This document shows, in pieces, positions 45,851-56,900 of a stretch of 64,000 bases of DNA. The notes below the pieces were generated by a model. That model did no database searches. It worked only from the letters and a program-made list of their open reading frames with translations, and was not told where the DNA came from. The stretch covers positions 124,001 to 188,000 of the forward strand of contig CP099430.1 in assembly GCA_024114885.1 (NCBI GenBank), given 5' to 3'. How positions within the stretch are numbered: position 1 is the first letter of the stretch; each line of letters opens with the position of its first letter. A program made the position numbers and the translations under genes. Source of the DNA: Septoria linicola (taxonomy: Eukaryota; Ascomycota; Dothideomycetes; Mycosphaerellales; Mycosphaerellaceae).

Positions 45851-46430
45851 AGTAGCTAGCGATAAGGCTCTAAAGGAGGCTACTAAGCGTAAGTAGATAG
45901 AGATCTAGTAGATAGTTGCCTCTAAAGTTAGCTAGTTTCTAAACCTATTAAGAATAGTATATTTTATTTACAAGGTAACGATCACGCTTTATAATATAAT
46001 TCATAGGTTTACTCGAGGTTTTAAGATATAAAATAAGAAGCTTAAGTATATAGAACAAGCTAATCTTTACTACTAATATATAGGGCTTAAGGCTCGAGAC
46101 GTATACGTATACTAAACGCTACTATAGAAGCTAACTATATATAATTACTAATATTTCGATCCTATATATAGTAGCTATAATACGTCTTTCTATCGCTAGC
46201 GAATATAAAACAATTAGTAGTAGTAGTAGTACCTAACCTAATATACTAACGATATAGACCGCTAATACGCGTAGTACCTATCTCCTACGCTTTACTAGTA
46301 TTAGTAAAGTAGTACTAGTCGAATCTTAACGTAGTACTCTAGCGTAAGTTAGAGATAGACTACTAGCGGTTAGTAGCTATAGGTTAGTATTATACGAATA
46401 TACTAGTACCTAAAGAGTAGCTACGAGAGC

Positions 46431-46930
46431 GACGTAGTAGTAGAGGCGTAATAGTAGTAGTAGTAGTAGTAGTAGTAAGGATAGTACTCTATAGTAGAGG
46501 CCTAGGTTAGTAACGCGTAGCGTTAATATTATCGTCGTTATCGTTATCGTCGTTATCGTCGTCGTTATTATCGTTATTATTATTATTATCGTCGTCGTCT
46601 TAGAGTAGTAGCCTAAAGTATAAGTATTAGTATAATTAAGATATAGTCGAAGAATAGATTTAGAGTAACTTATAATAGAGCCTAGTTATCGTCGTCGTCG
46701 TCGTCGTCGCTAAGGAATAATAGTAGCGAGGTAGCGCTAGCGCTAGTAGTAGTAGTAGTAGTATTAGTAGTAGTAGTATAGTAGTAGGTAGCGTAGGCGA
46801 AGGCGTACTAATAAGAGCGAACGAGGACGTAGTAGCGATTCTTAGTAGTAGTAGATAGGCGCGAAGCGCGAAGCGCGTAGAAGACGTCGAGATAGTAGCT
46901 ATATTATAATATTAGTAAACTCTCGAGATT
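46431..46930 (+). repeat. Low-complexity tract: TAG and CGT/TTA trinucleotides
   Basis: Runs of TAG (46451-46477, 46744-46785), of TCGTCGTTA-type units (46529-46600) and CGT (46690-46712). In coding terms these may have been Gln- and Asp/Glu-rich tracts or simple microsatellites; RIP makes this undecidable. Confidence 0.7.
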
Positions 46931-47002
46931 CTATTATAAAGTACGAGCTATACTTCGTAATAGAAAGGGTAAGAGATAGTATATATCTAATCTTCTCTAT
47001 AG
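46915..47002 (+). repeat. Introner-like intron 11 (candidate)
   Basis: 88 bp, donor GTAAAC, branch-like TCTAAT, acceptor CTATAG. Hairpin 46929-46966 with arms TTCTATTATAAAGTA and TACTTCGTAATAGAAA. No protein frame available here to test phase. Confidence 0.6.
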
Positions 47003-47249
47003 CCCTACTACGACTAACTACTAATTATAGCGCTCGAAGGCAAATTATTAGTACTAGTAACTAGTCGACTCTATATAGATAAATAATTAGTAAACTATTC
47101 GTAAAAACCTATTAAGGAGATAGGTTTATATAAGACGATCTAGAAATATCGGTAGTAAGCTACTATTACGAGCTATTACGTATAAGAGGCGCGACTCTAC
47201 TATTATATATAATATATATAATTAAAGAGTTATTATAGGTACTTAGTAA

Positions 47250-47250
<1 letters not shown>

Positions 47251-47340
<90 letters not shown>
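47251..47340. repeat. (AGT)30 microsatellite
   Basis: Thirty uninterrupted AGT units. The perfect array contrasts with the mutated surroundings. AGT on + and ACT on - contain no CpA, so the array is immune to further RIP; it may descend from a CAG or TGG array or have expanded after RIP. Confidence 0.95.
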
Positions 47341-47442
47341 TAAAGAAAGAAACAAACTCGAGTAGAAGATATAGTTATATTACCTACTTCTAATAATAAT
47401 AACGATCTTATAATAGGTACCTACCTATCTAGTTACGCGCTT

Positions 47443-47780
47443 ATTTTAGTTATAATATAATAGCCTTACTCTATAATAAAATAATAATAGGATTAATAGA
47501 AATTCTTATCTTTATTTTCTTTAAAGGCTCTCGCCTATAGAGTACGTCCTAAAAATAGATCTATAAGATAAATATAAGCTAATTACGTTATAAAGCACGT
47601 ACTATATACTATAATACAATTAATTAAAGTAACTATCATTATAGGCATTATACTATAATTAGTACTATAAAGGTATTATTACTTACTAAGACGTAGAGTC
47701 GTACGTATACGATTTACGTACTATAGAACTTACGTACTCTAAGGCGAGGTCAGATTCTTATATATACGCGATAGGGACCT
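47443..47780 (+). other. Helitron 3' tail
   Basis: Starts with a weak introner-type hairpin (47443-47483, TTTTAGTTATAATA and TCTATAATAAAAT). The last bases, GATAGGGACCT (47770-47780), are inverted relative to AGGTCTATC near the 5' end (4541-4549). No gene seen. Confidence 0.45.
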
Positions 47781-48163
47781 TTATCTCTAGTAAGAAGCTA
47801 TTTAGAAGGAGCTAGATATACTTATAAGTAATAATACCTAGACTATAGTTATCCTACTAAAAGAGGCTAACTTAGTTATCTTAAGATAGGTCTTTAATAT
47901 TAAAAGAAAGCTTAGTAGAGCTATTAAAAAGTTTAAAGCAAGACTAGTTATAAGAAGGTTCTTCTAAAAGTATAGAGTAGACTATATAGAAACTTTTATC
48001 TCTATAGTTAAGTAGGATACTCTAAGAGGATTCATAGCTATAGTCTATAAGAAGGACCTAGTTCTATACTAAATAGATATAAATAATATATTTATAGAGA
48101 GTACCTTATATAAGGATATCTATATAATCCTACTACTAGGTATTAACCTACTAACTAGTATAG
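47781..48163 (+). pseudogene. Copia-II fragment, RT N-terminal half
   Basis: Collinear with Copia-I 14,216-14,599 and continuous with 4243-4526. It holds the RT start (FKARLVIRRF-type block, IDINN*FI) up to LTSIV. Cut at 48163 by Gypsy-3; its last four bases, ATAG (48160-48163), are repeated at 59431-59434. Confidence 0.87.
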
Positions 48164-48604
48164 TATAGCACGTAGACCTATAACTAACCTAGGGTAGTAG
48201 TATATAAGTCTATACGCAGGTCGTAGGGCCGGAGTCGGGCGATAGCCCTACGTAGTAGTTAGTAGTAGGTGTAGTAGGCAGATTAGCGGCATGCCTACGG
48301 CGCGTCGTCGCGGAGGTGTACGTCGGTAGCTATAGTAGGCCGTATAGGCTATAAGCCTATTAGGATCGCGTAGTAGCGGCACCGGTAGAGGATAGGTAGT
48401 AAGTAGAACAAGTAGTCAAACAATGCTATATTATATAATCGCTAAGTAGTAACCTAAGTAGTCCTCCCTAACCTTAGTAGTAGTAGTATAAAGGATGATT
48501 GTCTATAACCTCCGCGGTAAGCTCGAAAATCGCCCTTATACGCCTAGGCGGTAGTAGCTACTATAGGCCCGCCTACTAGGTATAGGGACGCCTACCGCGT
48601 TATA
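48164..48604 (-). repeat. 3' LTR of Gypsy-3
   Basis: 441 bp. Differences from 58990-59430 (roughly 18 that I can count) are all C/T or G/A transitions, with no indel, as expected from RIP acting on identical copies. Confidence 0.95.
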
Positions 48605-48615
48605 TCCTTCCCCCT
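48605..48615 (-). other. Polypurine tract of Gypsy-3
   Basis: AGGGGGAAGGA on the minus strand immediately upstream of the 3' LTR; confirms element orientation. Confidence 0.75.
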
Positions 48616-48724
48616 ATAGAAGTCTCGCTAGAGACATTAAAAACAATAGTATAGAGTATTATAGAAACAAGTTATCGTCCCTCCTAAACTCCCCTCTATA
48701 CCTCTATATCCCTATACCTCGCTA

Positions 48725-51400
48725 GTCCTTACGCTACTCTATTAGGCCCCTAGGGGCTAGATAGAATCTACGCCTAGCCGCCTAGTTATTATCGGCCTAC
48801 TCGAAGAGCTCTCCTATATCGGTGGCGGTAGAGAAGTCGGCTACTAGTCGCTTCGCAAAATCCTTGTTATTAGCGTAGAAGCTAGTCTCTAGGAACATTA
48901 TAGTCTCTAGGTCTTTAATACGAGCTATAAGGACGCGATAGTTACCTAGCGTAGTCTTACGGCAGGCCTCTAAACGGGTATAGAATACGTCGGTATAGTA
49001 GGTAATCTAGCCTATAGTATCGAAGACTACTATAGGATCGTCCTAGCGTTATATACCTACGAGGGCCTAACCGACATATATAGCCGGTATTAACTTGTCC
49101 GAAGTAGAGAAGCGGTAGGGGATCACCTTATAGCGGTTAGAGTAGCCGGATAGCGAGGTGTACCTAGGTACAAGGTCGTAGTGAGCGTCTCGTAGCTAAG
49201 AATACGTACTAGAAGCTTCTCTAATCTCGAGGCGGTCGGTATCTAGGTCTACCTTACAAAACTAAGGTAGGACAGTTATCTGCTTATCGACCTTGTTTTC
49301 CTTAGAGCTATACGGTAGTATAGGGGACGACACCCTAGCCTCTCCCTACTTCACTAGTACTATAGACTATTCTCTAGTATATTCCTAGGTAGGACTTAGT
49401 AGGTTAATGTCCTCCTTCTATACGTACTACTCCTTAATGTCCTCTACGAAGCTCTTACTAAGCAAGCCTCTGTCTCCTAGTCTCTCTACCTATACTATAA
49501 AGACTCGTTAGTAGTATAGACCTTTGACTAATTTAGTATAATTAGTGTAGGTCTTATTTATAAAGGAAACCGTGCTCTAAACTTGCGATATACCGTGGCC
49601 TCTAGCTATGTCTATAATACTAAGGTCGATATACTAGAAACCCTTATAAGACTAATCGGACCTACCCTTCGTTAGTAGGTAGGTATACTTAGTATAGTAG
49701 GGGTAGGAAACTAGGTTCGTAGCGTAATCTGGTCGGTAGTAGACATATATTATCTAGTATACAGGGTCCTAGCGAATTAACTACTAAATACCGCTATAGA
49801 ACATGTTCCTATACTAGCCTATATTACGATTACTACTAATCTCACGTAGGTGCTAGTCGTACATAGTAAACTCCTTACTAATTAGGTCCTTGACCGGCTC
49901 TAGCTAACTAAACAAGTCGTACGTAACTGTACCTTCTCTAAAGTATACCTCTAGTACTAGCTTCGGTAGCTTACCCTTGTCTATAATATAGGTGACTAGA
50001 TTAGTATAGGTAAAGTGTCTAGGCAGGTTATTGAATCTCGTTCCTTCAGTAGCTACGTAACGTAGAGCACTTAGAGTATCGCTAGGGTAGGCCGCTCGGC
50101 GTTACGCTAAAAACTAATTTAGGTACTCTACTTAGAGTTTGACTAAATCCTAGGTACGTATATAGAGTCCAAATCTCCGAAATAGCGTCGGTTAGTCGAC
50201 CTTACTATTCTTAAGGCCGAACGCTCCTCTAGTAGTATTTCGTAGGTACTAGAAGTAGAGACTATACTTGTTTAGGTTAACGTCCTTTAAACTATGTTCT
50301 TTAACCTTTACGGCGATAGGCGCTTCGAAGACCTACACCTTTGAGCCCTAGGCATTAATAGCGGCGTAGAGCGGGCAGTTTTGTCTAATATCGTAGCGGT
50401 TATAGGAGTAGGGGCTACTACTAAGTAAGGAAGATAGGCCTAGGTCGCTAACCTTACTTAGGCGCGAGTTAACGCTAGAGGTTCGGTAGCTTCTAATAGG
50501 TATAGGAGTAGACGCGCCGCTTCCTATAGTTAAGCGGCGCTAATTTCTAGTTAGGCCTCTAGGGCCGGACGGACCTACGAGAGTAGTAGCGGCTTTCTCG
50601 GCGTCCTCTTAGATCTTAGTAGCTACTCTTGTAACTCGAGGTAATACTACCGCTAAAGAAGAGGCTCTCTCCCTACCTAAGAGCCTGTCCGCGGCTAGTA
50701 GAGGCGCCTCGACGAGCTAGATAATCCTATCCTTGAACTATAGATTACGCTCCTTTATTAACTACTTCACCTTGTTACCTAAGGTATCAATCTACTAAAC
50801 CTCTTCGCGTCCTTCTATACTCTTTAGCTTAACGAAATCCGAGTCGATAGGGTAGTATTCCTTCGAGCGATTATTAGCTAGGTTAAGGAGGCGCTAAAGG
50901 ATAGCCTTAGCGAGTAGGTATATAGCGGTATCCGCGTTAAGCTTGTTTGTAGCGGCGCTACCTATATAGGCTAAGAAGTTCTTTACTATCTTTAGGTGAT
51001 TCTCGAGGTAGAGACGAATAGTTTTACTATTTCTGTATCTTATACCCTACTCCGTCTCGATACGAGCGAAGGCGTAGTTAATTACCTATTAATCCTTTAC
51101 TCCCTACTATATAGCGTTCTCAAAACTCGGGTTTGACTACTTTAACTCCTTGTCTAAGGACTTCTTATTAATCTTCTTAATTCCCTCCTAGAGTAGGCGC
51201 GCTATATTATATAGCCTAGAGAAGGCCCGGTCGTAGTAATCAATAATCTCTATCGCTACTATATACCTCTCTACGTTATCTTTAATTATAGCTATGCCGG
51301 TAATAACATCCTTAGTTCGTATAGTATTCTAGATAATGTTTCTTGCCTAAATAGAGAGGCCGTTTAGGCTACTCGGGTTAACGTTGCCTAGTACCGACAT
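48725..51400 (-). pseudogene. Gypsy-3 ORF3, about 890 codons, unknown function
   Basis: One minus-strand frame from a preserved ATG (51398-51400, MSVLGNVNPSSLNGLSI*AR) to about 48,730. The stops I see are TAG or TAA, explainable as former CAG, TGG or CAA. Features: an N-terminal helical region of about 230 residues (NTIRTKDVITGIAIIKDNV, YIGSAATNKLNAD), a linker with RRLTIGSGASTPIPI, and a long C-terminal part (IRQNCPLYAAINA, VFEAPIAVKVKEHSL, LRNTTRGAFGLKNSKVD, FRRFGLYIRT, GNYRVLIARIKDLETIMF). I recognise no enzyme, zinc finger or membrane segment. It lies where env sits in errantiviruses but does not look like a glycoprotein. The consistent frame over 2.6 kb argues for a real gene. Confidence 0.7.
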
Positions 51401-51845
51401 AGTATAGGTACTAGCGCGATTACGCCTAGTAAATCGACTCGAGGTAGTAGAAGTAGGAGGAGGTTATTAGTAGTACTAATAACTGTCGGCAGGTAGTAGT
51501 AGGAAGTTAAGATTAAGAAGAAGGTAGAGAGGCGGCTAGTTACTTAAGTATCTAGTCCTACGGAGTAAATGAAGGTTCTAGAGGGTAGCGGGGTTAATAG
51601 AAAGTAAATCGCGACTAGGGTAAATAGGTAATAATAGTAAGTAATATAGGGCAGGTGAATATAAAGTAAACCGGTAAAGCAAACTAGTAAATACTTTATA
51701 AAGTAAAGTAAAAAGTAAAGTAAAGTAATCCGTAAGGAAGGCGCGTATTATAAGTAAAACAAAGGAAATTAATAAAGGAAACCGTATGTCCGCGACGACT
51801 AGAAGCGGTAAGAGGGTTATATATAACCCTTCCCCCTCTTATCCT
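51401..51845 (-). other. Gypsy-3 intergenic region between pol and ORF3
   Basis: About 440 bases after the integrase tail, AT-rich, with repeated GTAAA on the + strand (51,650-51,730). No frame recognised; could hold a promoter or splice acceptor for ORF3. Confidence 0.5.
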
Positions 51846-51849
51846 TCCT

Positions 51850-53060
51850 TCTCTTTCTCGGAACGGTCAAGTAGTATCTAGATCGTGGCCGGTTAATCGT
51901 CTATATTATCGTCCTTACTACTACCTAGCGTAGCTAAGGCTCGATATCTAGGTATGCCCTTTAAAGATTCCTTATTATACGACGTAGGTAACACTATACC
52001 GTTAAGGTCTTCTAAGATATAGGAAGTAGTACCTTCCTTATACTCTGAGACTCTATATAGCCTACGCTACTAGAAGGCAAGCTTGTCCGATCGAGACATC
52101 TTAAGGTCGTCTCGGTAGATTATAACTAACTATCCTTTAGTAAATTTAGCGTAATCTACGTGCCTAGAATTATCGTAGCGGTCCTTAGCTTCTTCTCGGA
52201 TACGCGCCTATCGCTCTAAGATATTAGTCTCTATGTCCTATATAGCCTTAAGTACTTTAGCCTAAAGAGTAATTAGCTCTTCGTACGTACGAACCGATCC
52301 CTAATCCTTAACTCCGAAGGTATAGTATTCTAACTCGATAGGTAGTACTACCTCTCTACCGATTATTAGCTTAGTAGGAGTCTCGCTAGTACTACTATTA
52401 TAAGTAGTACGCTCCGCCTATAGCACGGCCGGAAGGTGTAGTACCTAAGCCTATAAACTACTCTTAGATAACTTAGATAGGGCAGATAGGATAGTCTTGT
52501 GTCCTACCTCTATAATAGCGGCGCTCTATAGTCGGTAGACAGAAATCCTCGGCCTCTTCACGCTATACGTAGTAAGAAGCGTAGAAACCTCTATACTATT
52601 ATTAATATTAGTATTATCTAGTATAATCTCGAACGGCGCGCCCTATCGGTAGTATATATTCTTCTAAAGAAAGTCGGTAATCTACTTCGTAGATATCTTC
52701 TTAGTAGTGCTATCTCCTCGCGCGGTATAATAGTAGATCTTAGCCTCTAGCTATCGTAATATCCTTTCTCTAGTAATAATTAAGGACCCTCGCTTATCGA
52801 CATAGACGCCGTCTATATACTAGCGCTCTCCTATAGTTTGGATTTGTACCTCTACTATAGGGCTAGGTCAAGGTATACTATTCCTTAGATTATAGTCCTC
52901 GTACTAGCGGAAATATGTAGCGTATTACGTATATATACCGTCCTACTAGTACTTCGACCTAAGGATATAGTATATAGAATTAGCGTTCCTATAACTACTA
53001 GACTTGTAGATCTCCTTAACGATCAGCTTCTATATCGTGTCGTCTTTAATAACTCTCTAC
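51850..53060 (-). pseudogene. Gypsy-3 integrase
   Basis: The minus-strand frame shows core blocks ERQYIDGVYVDKRGSLI, ILRQLEAKIYYYTARGDSTT, FEIILDNTNINNSIEVSTLL, YSVKRPRISVYRL*SAAII and EVGHKTILSALSKL. These are the DDE integrase D...DNxxEF...YHP.S...VE.GHK pattern; Asp and one Glu are still present. The C-terminal module reads RDDLKMSRSDKLAFQ, YRVSEYKEGTTSYIL and EDLNGI. A chromodomain is not seen. Close in type to Gypsy-2 integrase (compare VIFDNYKTNLSEVEKLLL). Confidence 0.8.
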
Positions 53061-53339
53061 CGAGGAGCCTATCTATATAGCTGTTAGTATAGCTTCTTGT
53101 CGATAATTAAGAACTTCCTAGCTATCTTACTAAAGCGGTAGTATTCCGACTTAGATATGTAATTCGAGCGTCTTCTACGAAATAGGATAAAGGCGACGGC
53201 CTTAGCCTAGTACTTCTATACGCCCGGGTCGCTGTTAATGTCCTCCTAGAAGATAGAATCGATATTATCTCTATTAGGCCCTCGGGGCTAGACGGAAATC
53301 CTAGACGTATATGCCTAGAAGAAGGCCTTATCTACGAGG

Positions 53340-53790
53340 GCTTCTTTATCCTCGTCCTCTATAACGTTATCCTTAGTGCCGGCTAGCCTTCTAGATAGCG
53401 TATTAGGACTAGTATACTTCCTACCTAGAACGTGCCTAACTTTAAACGTGAAGAGTTAGATCTACGCGATCTATCGCGTGACTATAGTATTAGGCAAATC
53501 CGTAGCTCCTTTGTTAAGCTAGTAAACGAGCGTATTAGTATCCACTTCAAGAATAAAGTGTACCCTAAATAGCTAAGGCTTTAACTTAGTAAGTGCCTTC
53601 TTAACTCTAAGATATTCCTTCTTGTCGGCGCTATACCCTCCCTAGGCGGCATTCTACGTACCGCTCTCGTACCTAGCTAGGCATCTCTGTCTATTAACTA
53701 TCTATATAAGGATCGCTCCCTACCCGATCTTACTAGTATCTACGGCTACGATAATCTCGCTAGCTACCTTATCGTAATTAATAGCTACTA
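53340..53790 (-). pseudogene. Gypsy-3 RNase H
   Basis: Well-preserved minus-strand frame: IVAVDTSKIG*GAILI, RCLARYESGT*NAA*GGYSA, DKKEYLRVKKALTKLKP, VHFILEVDTNTLVYQLNKGA, TDLPNTIVTR and HVLGRKYTSPNTLSRR. All landmarks of Gypsy RNase H are there (D.S..GWGA, YESG.W..AE..Y...KRE, DA..LV.QLN, LSRR). Broken by TAGs where Trp and Gln are expected. Confidence 0.87.
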
Positions 53791-54049
53791 AGGTAGGGGC
53801 CTATATTAGATAACGGACGTAGGTCTACTTCGCCTCCTTATAAATAAGCGTCTAGACGAATTCCTCGTCCTTCTTTATAAGCCTATATAGTAGGATCGTT
53901 ATAGTAGTAAAACCCGGGATCTAAATACGGAAGTAGATAACTATACTAACGAAAACCCGTACTTCCTTCTAATTGGCTAGCGTCGGCTAGTTGACTAGAT
54001 TAGCTACTCGGATAGTATCCGGATAGCGCCCTACGGTATCGGTAATATA

Positions 54050-54620
54050 TCCTACTACCTTGATCCTTAGTATTAGAATTTGTAACTTCTTGACCGTAAT
54101 AGTTATACTCGCGCGCTTAATGTCCGTAATTACTATATCAAGGTTAACGATATACTCTATAATGTACCTATAGAGGCCCGGTTCTAACTCCTTATTATTA
54201 TAAGTAGTCTTTAGACCCTTGACCCCGAAATTATTAAGGAATAGTAGTACTCTATAGGATAGGTAATCAAATAGTATATAGTTGACTATATAGACAAACT
54301 AGGTAATAGAATTAGTCGCCCCTTACGGAATAGTTGTTATCTAAAGTAACCTAAAGGCGTAGTCGAATCTAGTAAGGTCCCTACTCCCCGAGTCTAATAG
54401 AACTTGGTTATAACTAGAGAAGATATCAAGTATACTAGCTACCTAGTAACTAGTAAAATACTTAGAAAATAAGTCTATATTAGGAGGCAGGTACGTATCT
54501 CTAATCGTGACCTTGTTAATCAACTATATATCGTTAATTAGACGATACGAACCTATATCCTTCTTAGTAACTAGAAAGTACGGATTACGATAGGCCCTAT
54601 AGCTAAACTCTAGAGTTCCT
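54050..54620 (-). pseudogene. Gypsy-3 reverse transcriptase
   Basis: The minus-strand frame shows PYFLVTKKDIGSYRLINDI, INKVTIRDTYLPPNIDLFSK, VASILDIFSSYNQVLLD, SRDLTRFDYAFRLL, GATNSIT*FV and the catalytic-box region FLNNFGVKGLKT. It shares the VTIRD..LPPN, DxFSxYNQ, GATNS and GVKG signatures with Gypsy-2, so both belong to one Gypsy lineage. The first catalytic Asp (LDIFSSYNQ) is intact, while the FLDD pair reads Asn-Asn. Confidence 0.87.
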
Positions 54621-56900
54621 ATATCTAGACGCTTCTATAGTATCTACTCTACTATAGCACGAAGAGATAGGTTCAAGCGGAATCCTAGGTGTTACTATAG
54701 TATATACTCTACTATACGGATTATATAAGGAGGAGCTACCTTAGGACGGACTCGCCCGAGATAAGCGAACCCGGTCGCTAGTACCGCTTCTCGGTTAAAG
54801 AGTATCTCCTCTAGTATCTAGCGCTCTCTAGGTTATAGTTCCACGCTAGTAGTAATACCTGCTATTACTTCTAGAGTTAACCTACTCGCCTTTAGTAGGT
54901 TAGAGAACTTCTTAATAAGGTACTTACTATCGAACGGGCCTATGCCTAGTAGTAGTTTACTTTCCCGCGCTAGCTACTCCTACTTCTATCGATAGTTACT
55001 ACTAGCGCTACTACTGTCTGTCTAATTCACGCTCAGGTCTATAGGCTTGACCTTGTTTACCTTACGCTTATATATAGTAAAGGCTCGAACCTTTAGGTAG
55101 GGATTCCGTAGATAGTAGTATATAGAAGTATAATATATCCTAACATAGCTAGCCTACCTATTATACTCCGCTACTATAAGGATCGTGTTATCTAAAAGGT
55201 TATCGCCTCCGTCCTCGATCGCGGCGGATAACTAATCGTCGCTCTAGGTATCGAGATCTTAGTCCGGCTCTAGGAGCTAGATAGAATCGAGGCGTCCTAT
55301 TAGGCCTAGTCTTCTTACTCCTACTAGAGCCGCGTAGTAGGCGGATATCGTAGTAGCTAGCCCGAGTCCGCCTACTATTTTAAAGCGCTACCTTTGCTAA
55401 GAAACTTATCGACGGTCTAGTACCTCTAGGTCCCGACTATACCTATAAAGGTAACCGACTCGCTATTTCTATAATAGATAGTGCCCTCCTAAGTACTATC
55501 GTCGTAGTTCTTAGACTATAGGCGGACCTTTATCGCCTACGCTCTACCTAAGAGGACCGGTACTAGTTCGGCGTCCTTAGAAGGTACTAAGATAAAGACC
55601 GGTATTACGTACTTAACGCCGAAAACGTTAACGTTCACCTTCCTATAGATGCCTACTATCTAGGCTAGACCTCCTATAGTAGACAGGTTGATCTCTAGAA
55701 TGTCTGTCTAAATAGCTAATCTATACCTTCTAGCTACTACTCGGTCTATTACCGTAGATTTAGTACCTTTATCGATTAAGCCGTCCTTAGTACTAAGCTT
55801 GCTATTTAACTAAATATCTACCTAGATTAGAGACGCTACGAGGACGTCTTGAGTAACGCTAGATAGGTCGACTACTACTAATTACTCGTATAGCTCCTCC
55901 TACGGATTAGCCTTACTAGTATATACTATAACACCTCTATTAACGGCGACTACATTATATCTCGCGTAAGGTTTATACTAGCCTTTAGGCACTAATTCCC
56001 TAAGAAGAGAATATACTCGGTATAGTAGTAACCTCTGTCCCTATATCTTAGTAGGTAGCCTATTATTAAAGTGTCGGCTAAGTTCTATACTAGCTGTATA
56101 GACATCTATAGTTTAGCGAGTAAGAGCTTCCTATAACTCGTCGTCATCTGTATAGATAGAAGCCTATAGTCCTTTAAGCGATAGCTTGATACCTCTAAGT
56201 ATAATATACTTAGTAAGCGTAATAGGAAATAGGGTCTATAGTAGACGACGTAGTAGCTTTGTCTCTAGCTTCTAAGCTCTTAGAGCTATATCGTCCTCTA
56301 CGCGTACCTTAGACCTTACCTAGTTGTCTAGCCTCTACTTCTTAGAGGCTTTCTTCGCCTTACGAATAGGAGGCGTAACTAGAGTAGGTTCCTCGTCTTC
56401 TATATCCTCGTTAATATAGTCGATAGTACTATCTTCTAACGTCTGAGACCTAGTAGCATCTTGCTACTACTAATCCTCTTCGTTTGCCCTATCAACTAGG
56501 TCGTCGTATATATCCTTAAGCCTTTCCTTACGAAGGCTATACCTAGTTAGCCTACAGGTGTGCGTAGTATCACGCTGAGCCTGAATTCTTCCTTCAAGTA
56601 CCTTCTCTTAAGACTTCTAGATTATAGGCACTAGCGCTCGCTTCTCGGCCTCCTTAGCCTTGCCCTTACTAATCCGCGCTACGTTAGTATAGATAGGCGC
56701 GTCCTTATCTTCCAAATCCTTAACCCTAGTATGTCTCTTATTAAGGTCCTACTCTACGAAGTGTACTTTAGGCCTAGGAACACTAATAATCTACGTAGAT
56801 CGCGCGTAGTTAACCTATACGACCTTTAGCGCGCCTACCTAGGCGGTCGGGCCCCCGGGGCCGGACGGCTTTAATAGTACCGTAGGCGTATTCTAGTAAT
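54621..56900 (-). pseudogene. Gypsy-3 protease region and N-terminal pol
   Basis: Coding-like minus-strand sequence between Gag and RT with many Arg-, Lys- and Ser-rich segments (HRP-type linkers). The aspartic protease is expected around 55,600-55,900; I could not fix its DTG triad with confidence. Frame breaks are more frequent than in RT. Confidence 0.45.

Larger units (their letters stand above)
44961..46430 (+). other. Helitron C-terminal region
   Basis: Continuation after the helicase with charged, low-complexity coding-like sequence but no recognised domain. It holds two further introner-type hairpins, a 25-bp direct repeat and a 53/54-bp tandem repeat. Confidence 0.5.
40125..47780 (+). 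mobile_element. Helitron, main part (RepHel gene and 3' tail)
   Basis: Autonomous-type Helitron, a rolling-circle DNA transposon, continuing from 4527-5436. It carries the RepHel gene on the + strand: N-terminal domain, Rep (HUH) domain, PIF1-like helicase, then a repeat-rich C-terminal and 3' region. The coding sequence is interrupted by short introns that share one hairpin. All TGG, CAG and CAA codons tend to read TAG or TAA. The right limit is set by the return of Copia-II at 47781 (TTATCTCTAG). A CTRR end with a 3' hairpin is not evident. Confidence 0.85.

Noticed and set aside
46431..47340. Regular trinucleotide arrays as possible CRISPR or centromere satellite
   Set aside because: No repeat-spacer structure; simple microsatellites within a Helitron.
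48725..51400. Gypsy-3 ORF3 as an envelope gene
   Set aside because: No signal peptide, membrane segment or cleavage site seen; position alone is not enough.
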